Of a DNA stretch of 64,000 bases, positions 8,365 to 17,098 are shown piece by piece. The stretch comes from Tabrizicola thermarum (GTDB lineage: Bacteria; Pseudomonadota; Alphaproteobacteria; Rhodobacterales; Rhodobacteraceae). The stretch lies in assembly GCF_003574395.1 (NCBI RefSeq), contig NZ_QMJY01000083.1, forward strand, positions 1-64,000. Direction: 5' to 3'. Below the pieces are notes generated by a model. That model did no database searches, was not told the DNA's origin, and saw only the letters and a list, made by a program, of their open reading frames with translations. Both the position numbers and the translations under genes were made by a program. How positions within the stretch are numbered: position 1 is the stretch's first letter; every line of letters begins with the position of its first letter.

Positions 8365-9453
8365 ATGTCGACGATCTACGACGTTGCGCATCGCGCGGGC
8401 GTTTCGCCCAAGACGGTCAGCCGGGTGCTGAACGGTGACGGGCCGGTCGGCGAGAAGACCCGCGAAGCCGTAGAGGCGGCGATGCGCGAGCTGGGCTATG
8501 TGCGGTCGAACGCGGCGCGGATGATGCGGGCGCAGAAATCGGGGATCATCGGGCTGATCACGGGCGCGATTTCCACCAGGAACCAGCCCTCGACCCAGCA
8601 GGGCCTGCCGGATCTTTACATCGTGCAGGGTATCCAGCGGGCGCTGGAATCCTCGGGCATGACGGTGATGATCGCCGATACTGCGGGGCGCAACGACCGG
8701 GTGCCGCATCTGATCGACACCTTCCTGTCGCACCGGGTCGAGGGGCTGATCTACGTCGCCGAATACCATCAGGAAGTGAACCTGCCGCAGCTGCCGGACG
8801 ACACGCCGCTGGTGCTGGCAAACTGCTATGATTCGCGTGGCACGCCCTCGGTCGTGCCGGACGATCGCCGCCTTCAGGCCGACCTTGTCCGCAGGCTGAT
8901 CGCCTCGGGTCATCGGCGGATCGCCTATCTGTCGCTGCGCCCGGACATGGCGGCGGGACGTCTGCGGCCCCAGGGCTATCGCGATGCGCTGGCCGAGGCC
9001 GGGCTGCCGTTTGACCCGGCGCTTCTGGTGCATGTGGACTTCGACCAGCCGGAAATCGGCCCGCAACTCTTGTGGGACACGATCGACCGGATGCTGCGCC
9101 TGCCCGAGCCGCCTTCGGTCCTGTGCTGCGGCAACGATCAGATGGCGATGATGGTCTATGGCATCCTGCGCAGCATGGGCCGCCGGGTGCCGGACGAGAT
9201 CGGCGTGGCGGGGTTCGACAACTACCGCGCCATCGCCGAGACGCTGTTTCCGCCGCTGACCACGGTGGAACTGCCCTACAACGCCATCGGCGCCCGCGCG
9301 GGCGAGCGGCTGATGCACCTGATTTCCGGTGAAGGCCGGGATGACCACAGCCCGGTCCTGGTGGCCGGGCCAGTCCACTGGCGCGCCTCGGTCATCGAGC
9401 TGCGCCCCGAGAATGTCGTGACATTCAGAACCCTACGGGAGGAAAGCAAATGA
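8365..9453 (+). CDS. LacI-family transcriptional regulator
   Basis: This 362-aa regulator has an N-terminal LacI helix-turn-helix (STIYDVAHRAGVSPKTVSRVL, residues 2-22) and hinge, then a periplasmic-binding-protein-like effector domain. The effector domain ends with the usual VLCCGNDQMAMMVYG and IGVAGFDNY blocks. It should bind a sugar and control the downstream binding-protein-dependent transporter. The stop overlaps the next gene (ATGA), so it is the first cistron of its own target operon. Three tandem operator-like palindromes immediately upstream support autorepression. The effector is probably the imported sugar. Confidence 0.93.
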   Translation: MSTIYDVAHRAGVSPKTVSRVLNGDGPVGEKTREAVEAAMRELGYVRSNAARMMRAQKSGIIGLITGAISTRNQPSTQQGLPDLYIVQGIQRALESSGMTVMIADTAGRNDRVPHLIDTFLSHRVEGLIYVAEYHQEVNLPQLPDDTPLVLANCYDSRGTPSVVPDDRRLQADLVRRLIASGHRRIAYLSLRPDMAAGRLRPQGYRDALAEAGLPFDPALLVHVDFDQPEIGPQLLWDTIDRMLRLPEPPSVLCCGNDQMAMMVYGILRSMGRRVPDEIGVAGFDNYRAIAETLFPPLTTVELPYNAIGARAGERLMHLISGEGRDDHSPVLVAGPVHWRASVIELRPENVVTFRTLREESK

Positions 9454-10700
9454 AGATGTTCACCTTCGCGGCTTCGGCCGCGATCCTGGGCTGGACCTCG
9501 GCGGCCGAGGCGCAGCAGACGCTGACCATGTGGTACCACGGTGCCGGAAACGAGGTCGAAAGCAAGATCATCAACGAGGTCATCTCCGACTTCAACGCCA
9601 GCCAGTCCGACTGGAAGGTGGAGCTGCAAAGCTTCCCGCAGGCGGCCTACAATGATTCTGTCGTCGCCGGCGCGCTGGCGGGCAACCTGCCCGACATCCT
9701 GGATGTGGACGGGCCGGTGATGCCGAACTGGGCCTGGGCGGGCTATTTGCAGCCGCTGAAGATCGACGAATCCAAGATCGCCAGCTTCCTGCCCGGCACC
9801 AAGGGTGTCTGGAATGGACAGCTGTATTCGATCGGCCTCTGGGATGCCGCTGTCGCGCTGGTCACGCGCCAGTCAACGCTGGACGAGCTGGGCCTGCGCA
9901 AGCCGACGCTGGAGCAGCCCTGGACCAGGGACGAATTCATGGATGCGCTGGCCAAGGCCAAGGCGGCGGGCAAGTGGGACTATGCGCTGGATCTGGGCAT
10001 GGCATGGACCGGCGAATGGTATCCCTACGCCTTCTCGCCCTTCCTTCAGTCTTTCGGCGGCGACATCGTGGACCGGTCCACCTACAAGACCGCGGAAGGT
10101 GCCCTGAACGGCGAGGCGGCGATGGCCTTCGGCGAATGGTGGCAGAGCCTGTTCAAGGACGGCTATGCCCAGGCGACGCAGGACCCGGCTGACCGGGACG
10201 GCGGATTCGCGGCAGGCAAGTATGCCTTTTCGTGGAACGGCAACTGGGCGGCGCTGGGGGCACTGGCGGCGTTCGAGGACACCGTCTTCCTGCCCGCGCC
10301 CGATTTCGGCAAGGGCCCGAAGATCGGGGCCGCCAGCTGGCAGTTCGGCGTCTCGGCCTCGTCCAAGCACCCGGAAGGGGCAGCGGCCTTCATCGAGTTC
10401 GCGTTGCAGGACAAGTATCTGGCGGCCTTCTCGAACGGCATCGGCCTGATCCCGGCGACCCCGACTGCGGCTGAAATGGTCGACAACTACAAGGCCGGTG
10501 GCCCGCTGTCGGTCTTCGTGGACTATTCGGCCAGGACCTCGCTCGTCCGTCCGGTGACGCCGGGCTATGTGGTGCAGGCCAAGGTCTTCGAGAAGGCGCT
10601 GGCCGACATCGCCAACGGGGCTGACGTGGCGGCGACGCTGGACGCAGCCGTCGACGAAATCAACGCCGACATCGAAAAGAACGGCGGTTACGGCCACTAA
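9450..10700 (+). CDS. ABC sugar transporter, periplasmic binding protein
   Basis: This 416-aa protein has a Sec signal peptide (MKMFTFAASAAILGWTSAAEA) and a mature family-1 solute-binding protein: LTMWYHGAGNEVESKIINEV at the start and LAGNLPDILDVDGPVMPNWA as the ligand-loop region. Tryptophan-rich stretches (WNGQLYSIGLWDAAVALV, WNGNWAALGAL) are typical of oligosaccharide binders. It captures the sugar for the two downstream permeases. A GC-rich stem-loop follows the stop. The ligand is not certain; a GH32/43-like enzyme in the operon suggests a fructose- or pentose-containing oligosaccharide. Confidence 0.92.
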   Translation: MKMFTFAASAAILGWTSAAEAQQTLTMWYHGAGNEVESKIINEVISDFNASQSDWKVELQSFPQAAYNDSVVAGALAGNLPDILDVDGPVMPNWAWAGYLQPLKIDESKIASFLPGTKGVWNGQLYSIGLWDAAVALVTRQSTLDELGLRKPTLEQPWTRDEFMDALAKAKAAGKWDYALDLGMAWTGEWYPYAFSPFLQSFGGDIVDRSTYKTAEGALNGEAAMAFGEWWQSLFKDGYAQATQDPADRDGGFAAGKYAFSWNGNWAALGALAAFEDTVFLPAPDFGKGPKIGAASWQFGVSASSKHPEGAAAFIEFALQDKYLAAFSNGIGLIPATPTAAEMVDNYKAGGPLSVFVDYSARTSLVRPVTPGYVVQAKVFEKALADIANGADVAATLDAAVDEINADIEKNGGYGH

Positions 10701-10708
10701 GGCCTTTC

Positions 10709-10734
10709 GGCCCCGGCCTGCGGGGCTCGGGGCC
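10709..10734 (+). promoter_or_regulatory. Stem-loop between binding protein and permease genes
   Basis: Arms GGCCCCG (10709-10715) and CGGGGCC (10728-10734) just after the binding-protein stop, with no T-run. Such intercistronic stem-loops commonly protect the binding-protein mRNA 3' end and lower expression of the downstream permeases. Confidence 0.5.
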
Positions 10735-10800
10735 GGGTTCTCCCCGGAACAGACTGCTGGCGGTTCGCGCCGCCAGCCCTTTTCCCTTCGCGAGGCGATC

Positions 10801-11874
10801 ATGGCGTCGAAGTTCACCGTGTCCAACCGGACGGGCTGGCTGATGGCGGGGCCGGCGGTCCTTCTGATCGCCGGATTCGTGATCCTGCCCTTCTTTCTGG
10901 CCATCGCGTTTTCCTTCACCAACCAGCGGCTGGTCTCGCCCAATCCGACCGAATGGGTAGGCCTGGCGAACTATCGCCAGCTTCTGGGCGTCACGACCCT
11001 GACGCTGGAGCCCGTGCGGGATGACAGCGGGGCGGTGGTGCTGAAGGACGGCGCGCCGGAATACCCCTCGCTGCGGACGATCACCCGCAACAACCCCGAC
11101 CGCCCGGATCTGGCGGGCATGCGGGAGTGGTTCAGCTTTTCGCTGGGCGGAGACAGCCGGACCTATGTGCTGGCGCGCGACGTGGTGTTCATGAAGGCCA
11201 TCGTCAACACCTTCATCTTCGTCCTTGTCGTCGCCCCCGTGCAGGCGGGGCTGGCCCTGGGCCTGGCGCTTCTCATCAACCAGCGCCTGAGGGGCATCAA
11301 CGTGTTCCGGGCGATCTACTTCATGCCGGTCGTCGTCTCGATCGTCGTCGTCTCGCTGTTGTGGCGGCTGATCTATGACGGGCAGTCGGGACTTCTGAAC
11401 AACCTGCTGGGGGCCGTCAGTTTCGGCCTGATCCCGAGGGTGGACTGGCTGGGCAATCCGTCCACCGCGCTGGGGGCGATCATCGCGATGTCGATCTGGC
11501 AGGCGGTGGGCTTTCACATGGTGATCTGGCTGTCGGGGTTGCAGACCATCAGCCCCACGCTTTACGAGGCCGCCGCCATCGAGGGCGCGTCGAAATGGCA
11601 GGTGTTCCGTTACATCACCTGGCCGGGGCTGCGGAATACCGCCGTCCTGATCCTGATCGTCATCACCATGCAGGCCTTCGGCCTGTTCGCCCAGATCGAC
11701 GTGATGACGAACGGCGGGCCGCTGGACAGCACCCAGACCATCGTCTTCCAGGCCGTCGAGCGCGGCTATGGCAAGCAGGACATCTCGGGCGGGTCGGCGA
11801 TCTCGGTGATCCTGTTCGTCATCGTGCTGTCGATTTCCCTGATCCAACGCTGGCTGACGCGGGAGAAGAGCTGA
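10801..11874 (+). CDS. ABC sugar transporter permease (MalF/AglF type)
   Basis: This 357-aa permease has TM1 at about residues 13-35, then a long periplasmic insertion of roughly 90 residues (about 50-140) before the remaining five membrane segments. That is the layout of AglF/MalF-type sugar permeases. The cytoplasmic EAA loop is visible in LYEAAAIEGASKWQVFRYI near residue 255. ATG 10801 is chosen because the hydrophobic N-terminus begins there; the upstream in-frame extension overlaps the binding-protein stop and is not protein-like. It pairs with the next permease, overlapping by TGATG. Confidence 0.92.
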   Translation: MASKFTVSNRTGWLMAGPAVLLIAGFVILPFFLAIAFSFTNQRLVSPNPTEWVGLANYRQLLGVTTLTLEPVRDDSGAVVLKDGAPEYPSLRTITRNNPDRPDLAGMREWFSFSLGGDSRTYVLARDVVFMKAIVNTFIFVLVVAPVQAGLALGLALLINQRLRGINVFRAIYFMPVVVSIVVVSLLWRLIYDGQSGLLNNLLGAVSFGLIPRVDWLGNPSTALGAIIAMSIWQAVGFHMVIWLSGLQTISPTLYEAAAIEGASKWQVFRYITWPGLRNTAVLILIVITMQAFGLFAQIDVMTNGGPLDSTQTIVFQAVERGYGKQDISGGSAISVILFVIVLSISLIQRWLTREKS

Positions 11875-12752
11875 TGGCCATGATCGCTGACGACAACCGC
11901 GGCCTGCGGCTTGCCGCCCGCTATGCGGTGCTGGTGCTGATCGCGGTGATCTTCGTCTTTCCGCTGGTCTTCATGGTGATGTCCAGCCTGAAGCCCACCC
12001 AGCAGCTGCTGGAGGATTCCGGCAACCTGCGTGCCTTCCTGCCGGTCGGCGACATCAGCCTGTCGAACTATTTCGCCGCCTTCCAGCGCGCGCCGGTGGC
12101 GAGCTTCGTGTTCAACTCGGTCCTCGTGACCGGGGTCACGGTGATCCTGTCGCTCCTCGTCTGTTCGGCCGCCGGATTCGCCTTCGTCTTCGTGCACTGG
12201 AAGGGGCGCGAGCTGTTCCTGTCGATCCTGCTGGCCACGCTGATCGTGCCCTTCGAGACCATCGCCATTCCGCTGCTGCTGATGGTTGCGAACCTGCCCT
12301 GGCTGGGGCCGGAGGGCGTGACCTGGGGCTGGCTGAACAGTTACCGTGTGCAGATCGTGCCCTTCATCGCCGATGCGCTGACGATCTTCCTGTTCGTCCA
12401 GTATTTCAAGGACCTGCCCGGAGAGCTGATCGAGGCCGCCCGCGTCGAGGGGGCAAGCTGGTTCCAGATCTACCGGCGGATCGTCATGCCCCTGTCGGGC
12501 CCGATCCTGGCCACGGCGGCGATCCTGAAGTTCCTGGTGATGTACAACCAGTATCTCTGGCCGCTGATGGTCACGCAGGAAGAAGGCTACCGCCCGGTCA
12601 TGGTCGGCCTGCAATACTTCTTCCAGCTCAACGTCGCCTGGGGCGAGGTCATGGCCTATCTGAGCCTGATAACCGTCCCGGTCCTTGCCTTCTACCTTTA
12701 CCTGCAGAAAGCCTTCATCGCGTCGATCGCCTCGACCGGCGTGAAGGGCTGA
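11874..12752 (+). CDS. ABC sugar transporter permease (MalG type)
   Basis: This 292-aa permease with six predicted membrane segments belongs to the carbohydrate CUT1 group. The EAA loop is ELIEAARVEGASWFQIYRRIV near residue 185. Its ATG at 11874 shares one base with the upstream stop (TGATG), so the two permease subunits are translationally coupled and should form a heterodimeric channel powered by the ATPase two genes downstream. Confidence 0.93.
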   Translation: MAMIADDNRGLRLAARYAVLVLIAVIFVFPLVFMVMSSLKPTQQLLEDSGNLRAFLPVGDISLSNYFAAFQRAPVASFVFNSVLVTGVTVILSLLVCSAAGFAFVFVHWKGRELFLSILLATLIVPFETIAIPLLLMVANLPWLGPEGVTWGWLNSYRVQIVPFIADALTIFLFVQYFKDLPGELIEAARVEGASWFQIYRRIVMPLSGPILATAAILKFLVMYNQYLWPLMVTQEEGYRPVMVGLQYFFQLNVAWGEVMAYLSLITVPVLAFYLYLQKAFIASIASTGVKG

Positions 12753-12763
12753 CGGAGACCCCC

Positions 12764-13759
12764 ATGTCCTTCAAGCACAACGATCTCTGGTTCTGGGACA
12801 GCTGGTATGTCCGGGATGGCGACATCTGGCACGGCTATTTCCTGCAAGCGCCGAAGTCGCTGGGCGACCCCGATGCGCGGCATCTGAACGCGACGCAGCG
12901 CCATGCGGTGTCGAAGGATCTGGTGAACTGGACCGACATGGGCACCACCTTCGAGCCGCAACGGAACGGTGCCGCCTGGGACGACAGCACGACCTGGACC
13001 GGATCGGTGGTCAGGTGCGACGACGGGCTGTGGCATCTGTTCTACACCGGCACCTGCCTGGCCGAGCAGTCGCTGTATCAGCGGATCGGCCATGCGACCT
13101 CCACCGACCTGCACAACTGGACCCGTGTGGGCGACGGGCTGGCCCTGGACCTGACCGGGCCGAACGCCGACTGCTACGAGAAGGACCACGCCATCGGCCA
13201 CTGGCACGACCGGGCGATGCGTGACCCCTGGGTGATGAAGGACCCCGAGGGCAACGGCTGGCTGATGTATTTCACCGCCCGCGTGCCGGGCGTTCCCGAA
13301 CCCAACGCCGGCGGAGCGATCGGCTTTGCCACCTCTCCCGACCTGATGAGCTGGACCCTGCTGCCCCCGGTGTTTCACGGCGGCTTTGGTCAGCTGGAGG
13401 TGCCGCAGGTGTTTCAGGTGGGCAAGCACTGGTACTGCCTGTTCTGCACCTCCTCTACGCACTGGTCCGAACAATACCGCCGCGACAACCCGCAGGCCCC
13501 GGTCACCGGCAGCCACTACCTGATCGCCGATCATCCGCGCGGCCCCTGGCGCATCGCGCCGGGTGCCTTCCTTGACGGGGCCGAGCCCTGCCGGCGCTAT
13601 GCCGCCCGGATCGTGGACGGGCCGCAGGGTCTGGTGATCCTGGGGTTTGCCGACAGCGGCAAGGTGACCTTCGGCGGTTACATCATGGACCCCGAGCCGG
13701 TGCGCATCGGCCCGGGCGGCCTCTTGCAGGTCGAAACCCTTGCCCAGGCGGCGGAGTAG
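12764..13759 (+). CDS. GH32/GH43/GH68-like five-bladed propeller glycosidase
   Basis: This 331-aa protein has no signal peptide, so it is presumably cytosolic and acts on the imported sugar. It shows repeated propeller signatures (SKDLVNWTDMG, STDLHNWTRVG, SPDLMSWTLLP). Candidate catalytic acids are D12 in FWDSWY, D154 in the RDPWV motif (transition-state residue of the clan) and E212 in LEVPQVF. Fructan/sucrose hydrolase (GH32), arabinanase/xylosidase (GH43) or a related clan member are all possible; the DSW-like nucleophile and RDP favour GH32. It lies between the permeases and the ATPase of one operon, which ties it to catabolism of the transported oligosaccharide. Confidence 0.75.
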   Translation: MSFKHNDLWFWDSWYVRDGDIWHGYFLQAPKSLGDPDARHLNATQRHAVSKDLVNWTDMGTTFEPQRNGAAWDDSTTWTGSVVRCDDGLWHLFYTGTCLAEQSLYQRIGHATSTDLHNWTRVGDGLALDLTGPNADCYEKDHAIGHWHDRAMRDPWVMKDPEGNGWLMYFTARVPGVPEPNAGGAIGFATSPDLMSWTLLPPVFHGGFGQLEVPQVFQVGKHWYCLFCTSSTHWSEQYRRDNPQAPVTGSHYLIADHPRGPWRIAPGAFLDGAEPCRRYAARIVDGPQGLVILGFADSGKVTFGGYIMDPEPVRIGPGGLLQVETLAQAAE

Positions 13760-13762
13760 CAG

Positions 13763-14827
<1,065 letters not shown>

Positions 14828-15081
14828 CGCCTCGCGTCAGGGCGCGGAAGATGTCGCCCGATGTGCCGCCTCCCTGCGTGTTCCCGCGCAGAGCGTCCTT
14901 GCCCTGCGTCTGGTCGTGGCGGGGCAAGATCGGCGACACTCTGAAAACCGGCAAGGCTCCTGCGCTGGCAGGGCGATTTCGGCACGTCTTGCGTTCCAGT
15001 CCGGGCAGATCCTGCAAGGCTAGCCCACCAGGGGCCGCCCTTGCGGGATGGCGAGCAAATTCTTGCTTTTTCTGGGATTTC

Positions 15082-15127
15082 TGGCTCCGGCGGTAGGGAT
15101 CGAACCTACGACCAATTGATTAACAGT
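15082..15127 (-). repeat. attL, 46-bp copy of the tRNA-Asn 3' end
   Basis: Identical over 46 bp to 25339-25384. It encodes the 3' part of tRNA-Asn but is not followed by a proper 5' half. The sequence just beyond it (15128-15152) still shows scattered resemblance to a tRNA 5' half (TAC..GCTG.GC), as if the element's own att carried a degenerate tRNA copy. Confidence 0.9.
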
Positions 15128-15149
15128 TACTGGTTTACGCGCTGTGCCG

Positions 15150-15288
15150 CCTAGGATAACCTAGGACGACTGTGCTAGAACACCAACAAACGCAAGCGTT
15201 TACAGGGTGTTGCTCCGCAGTCGTCCCCGATCCGGCCTAGGTCGGTGAAGGGACCGGACCGGGCCAAGACTAGTCCTAGGGCAGTCTT
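15150..15288 (+). promoter_or_regulatory. Repeat-rich integrase control region with nested hairpin
   Basis: Between attL and the integrase lie four CCTAGG motifs (15150, 15160, about 15235 and 15275), the first two in CCTAGGATAACCTAGGAC. A 63-nt nested inverted repeat occupies 15164-15226: outer arms GGACGACTG/CAGTCGTCC, middle AACACC/GGTGTT, inner AAACGC/GCGTTT. A further inverted repeat AAGACT/AGTCTT (15266-15288) flanks AGTCCTAG 20 bp before the integrase start. These are candidate integrase arm sites and/or repressor operators. Confidence 0.5.
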
Positions 15289-15308
15289 ACAGTGAGTGGA
15301 GCGAGCGA

Positions 15309-16601
15309 GTGACGACGAAACTGACCGACGGAGCCGTGGAGCGGCTCCCCTTCTCCGAAAAGCAATACACCGTGGCCGACGCGACGCCGGGGCTATTCCT
15401 CGTGATCGGTCCCGCCTCGAAGACGTGGACGGCGCGGGCGAGCGGACCGGACCCGAAGACCGGCAAGAGCCGCCAGCACAAGAAGGCGCTCGGACACTTC
15501 CCCGAGATCAGCGTGAAGACTGCGCGAGAGCTGGCCGGAGAGTGGGCGAAGACGATCCGACAGGGGACGGCCCAGCGCAGCGAGACGACGCTGGCGGAGG
15601 GCTGGGAAAACTACCGCCGGTGGCTGGTTGCGAACGGGCGCAGCGTCGCGACGATCCGGGGCTATGAGTATGGCATGAAGCTCCTCGAAGACTTTCACGG
15701 CGCGACGCTGCGGCATCTCTCGGACAACCGGCGGCTGATCCACGAGCGGGCGCTCGAAGTCCTCGAAGAGATCGGGCAGGGAGCCCAGAACAGCCTGATC
15801 CAGACGCTAAAGGTGATCTACAACTTCGAGCTGGCCCGCGATACGTCGCTGCCGCCGATCCCGCCGACGTTCGGGCTGAAGGTCATCACGCTAGAGCGCG
15901 ACCGGGCGATGGGCGGGCACGAGCTGGCCGACTGGCTTGCGCAACTTGAGGCAAACGTCTCCTCGCCGGTAAAGCGGGCGTTCTGGTGGTTTCAGCTTCT
16001 CAGCGGCGCGCGGACCGGCGCTCTGCGGCGGGCGAAGTGGGAGCATATCGACCGCAAGCGCCGCGTGTTGACGATCCCCGAGGACAAGAACGGCGGTTAC
16101 GACCTGCCGCTGTCGCGCGAGATGATCCGGGCTCTGGTGCGCGCCGCTCGGGCGGGACGGGCGCTGAATCCGCTCGCCGCTTCGACGTTCATCTTTCCCC
16201 GCGATCCGCAACAGACGAGCGCCGACGACTTTATGGGCCATCCCGAGCCCCCGGGCATTCGGCAGGACGAGAAGCGCGCGAAGCTCGCCTATTACAACCA
16301 CGACCTTCGCCATTCGTGGCGCGGCTTCGCCGACGACGCCGGATTGAGCGAGGCAGACAAGGACGCTCTGGGCAACTGGAAGCCGAAAGGTCAGGGCGGT
16401 CGATACACCAATATCTCGAAGCGCAAGGCGGACCGGCTGCGTGAGCTTCAGGAGCAAGTGACCGCCGAGATATTGTCGCACCTTCCGAAGGATCGGCCCG
16501 GTAAGCCGTTGACGCCCAAGCAGAAAGCCGCTCCCGCCGGGCAATCCGGTAGCGCCGAAATCGTCCCCTTTACGAACGTGAAGCGACGCGCTACCGTTTG
16601 A
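15309..16601 (+). CDS. Tyrosine recombinase/integrase
   Basis: This 430-aa integrase starts at GTG 15309. It has an N-terminal arm-binding-like domain (residues 1-85), a SAM-like core-binding domain (about 95-190) and the C-terminal catalytic domain. Conserved residues visible are R235 in SGARTGALRRAKW, H331-x-x-R334 in NHDLRHSW, and the probable nucleophile Y366 in GGRYTNIS. It should catalyse insertion and excision at the tRNA-Asn repeats; its gene lies 180 bp inside attL and reads into the element. The GTG start is supported by the beginning of family-like sequence (TKLTDGAVERLP), although no strong ribosome binding site precedes it. Confidence 0.93.
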   Translation: MTTKLTDGAVERLPFSEKQYTVADATPGLFLVIGPASKTWTARASGPDPKTGKSRQHKKALGHFPEISVKTARELAGEWAKTIRQGTAQRSETTLAEGWENYRRWLVANGRSVATIRGYEYGMKLLEDFHGATLRHLSDNRRLIHERALEVLEEIGQGAQNSLIQTLKVIYNFELARDTSLPPIPPTFGLKVITLERDRAMGGHELADWLAQLEANVSSPVKRAFWWFQLLSGARTGALRRAKWEHIDRKRRVLTIPEDKNGGYDLPLSREMIRALVRAARAGRALNPLAASTFIFPRDPQQTSADDFMGHPEPPGIRQDEKRAKLAYYNHDLRHSWRGFADDAGLSEADKDALGNWKPKGQGGRYTNISKRKADRLRELQEQVTAEILSHLPKDRPGKPLTPKQKAAPAGQSGSAEIVPFTNVKRRATV

Positions 16602-16793
16602 GGCACTATAACCCGGGCGGGGTTGGAAGAGATCAATGCCTGCGGTCCCCTCCGACCTTCTCGACGGCTCCGGCTGTCGGGGAGGAGGAAAAACCTAGAG
16701 GGGGTCACACCAAGACGGCAGCGAGCGCAAGGCCCCGTAAGCTCCTCGCGCCCACCACGACGCAGGACGCCCTAGCGAAAGCTGGAGGCGTCT

Positions 16794-17093
16794 ATGCGTG
16801 TGTCGGATGACACTGAACAACTCGTTGCGCGGGCCGCGAAGATCGCGGCGGCGGAGCTTCTCGAACAATACGTGGCGAAGAACCCGAGCGGTCAGGTGAT
16901 CGCGCCGGAATGGCTCACGCCGGATATGGCGGCGACCTATATCGGCGTGTCGGTCGAAACGCTCGCGAAGTGGCGACAGCGGAACAACCCGGTGAAGGGT
17001 CCCCGCTTCGCCCGCATCGGCGAGCGCGTCACGCGGTATCGGAAAGCCGACCTCGATGCGTGGTGCGAAGCCCAGCTCCAGTCGAAGGAGTGA
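16794..17093 (+). CDS. Excisionase/AlpA-like helix-turn-helix protein
   Basis: This 99-aa protein carries a MerR/excisionase-type winged helix in residues 40-95: LTPDMAATYIGVSVETLAKWRQ followed by RFARIGERVTRYRKADLDAW, the standard pattern of AlpA/Xis DNA-binding proteins. The N-terminal 35 residues are helical. Proteins of this type switch on or assist excision in satellites and islands. It begins 192 bp after the integrase, with GCTGGAGG upstream, and ends 5 nt before the primase gene, with which it is probably co-transcribed. Confidence 0.85.
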   Translation: MRVSDDTEQLVARAAKIAAAELLEQYVAKNPSGQVIAPEWLTPDMAATYIGVSVETLAKWRQRNNPVKGPRFARIGERVTRYRKADLDAWCEAQLQSKE

Positions 17094-17098
17094 GGGCG

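Noticed and set aside
14828-15081. Possible coding region of about 90 codons between the sugar operon and attL
   Set aside because: No start with a ribosome binding site and no protein-like sequence; it seems to be plain flanking DNA that normally follows tRNA-Asn.
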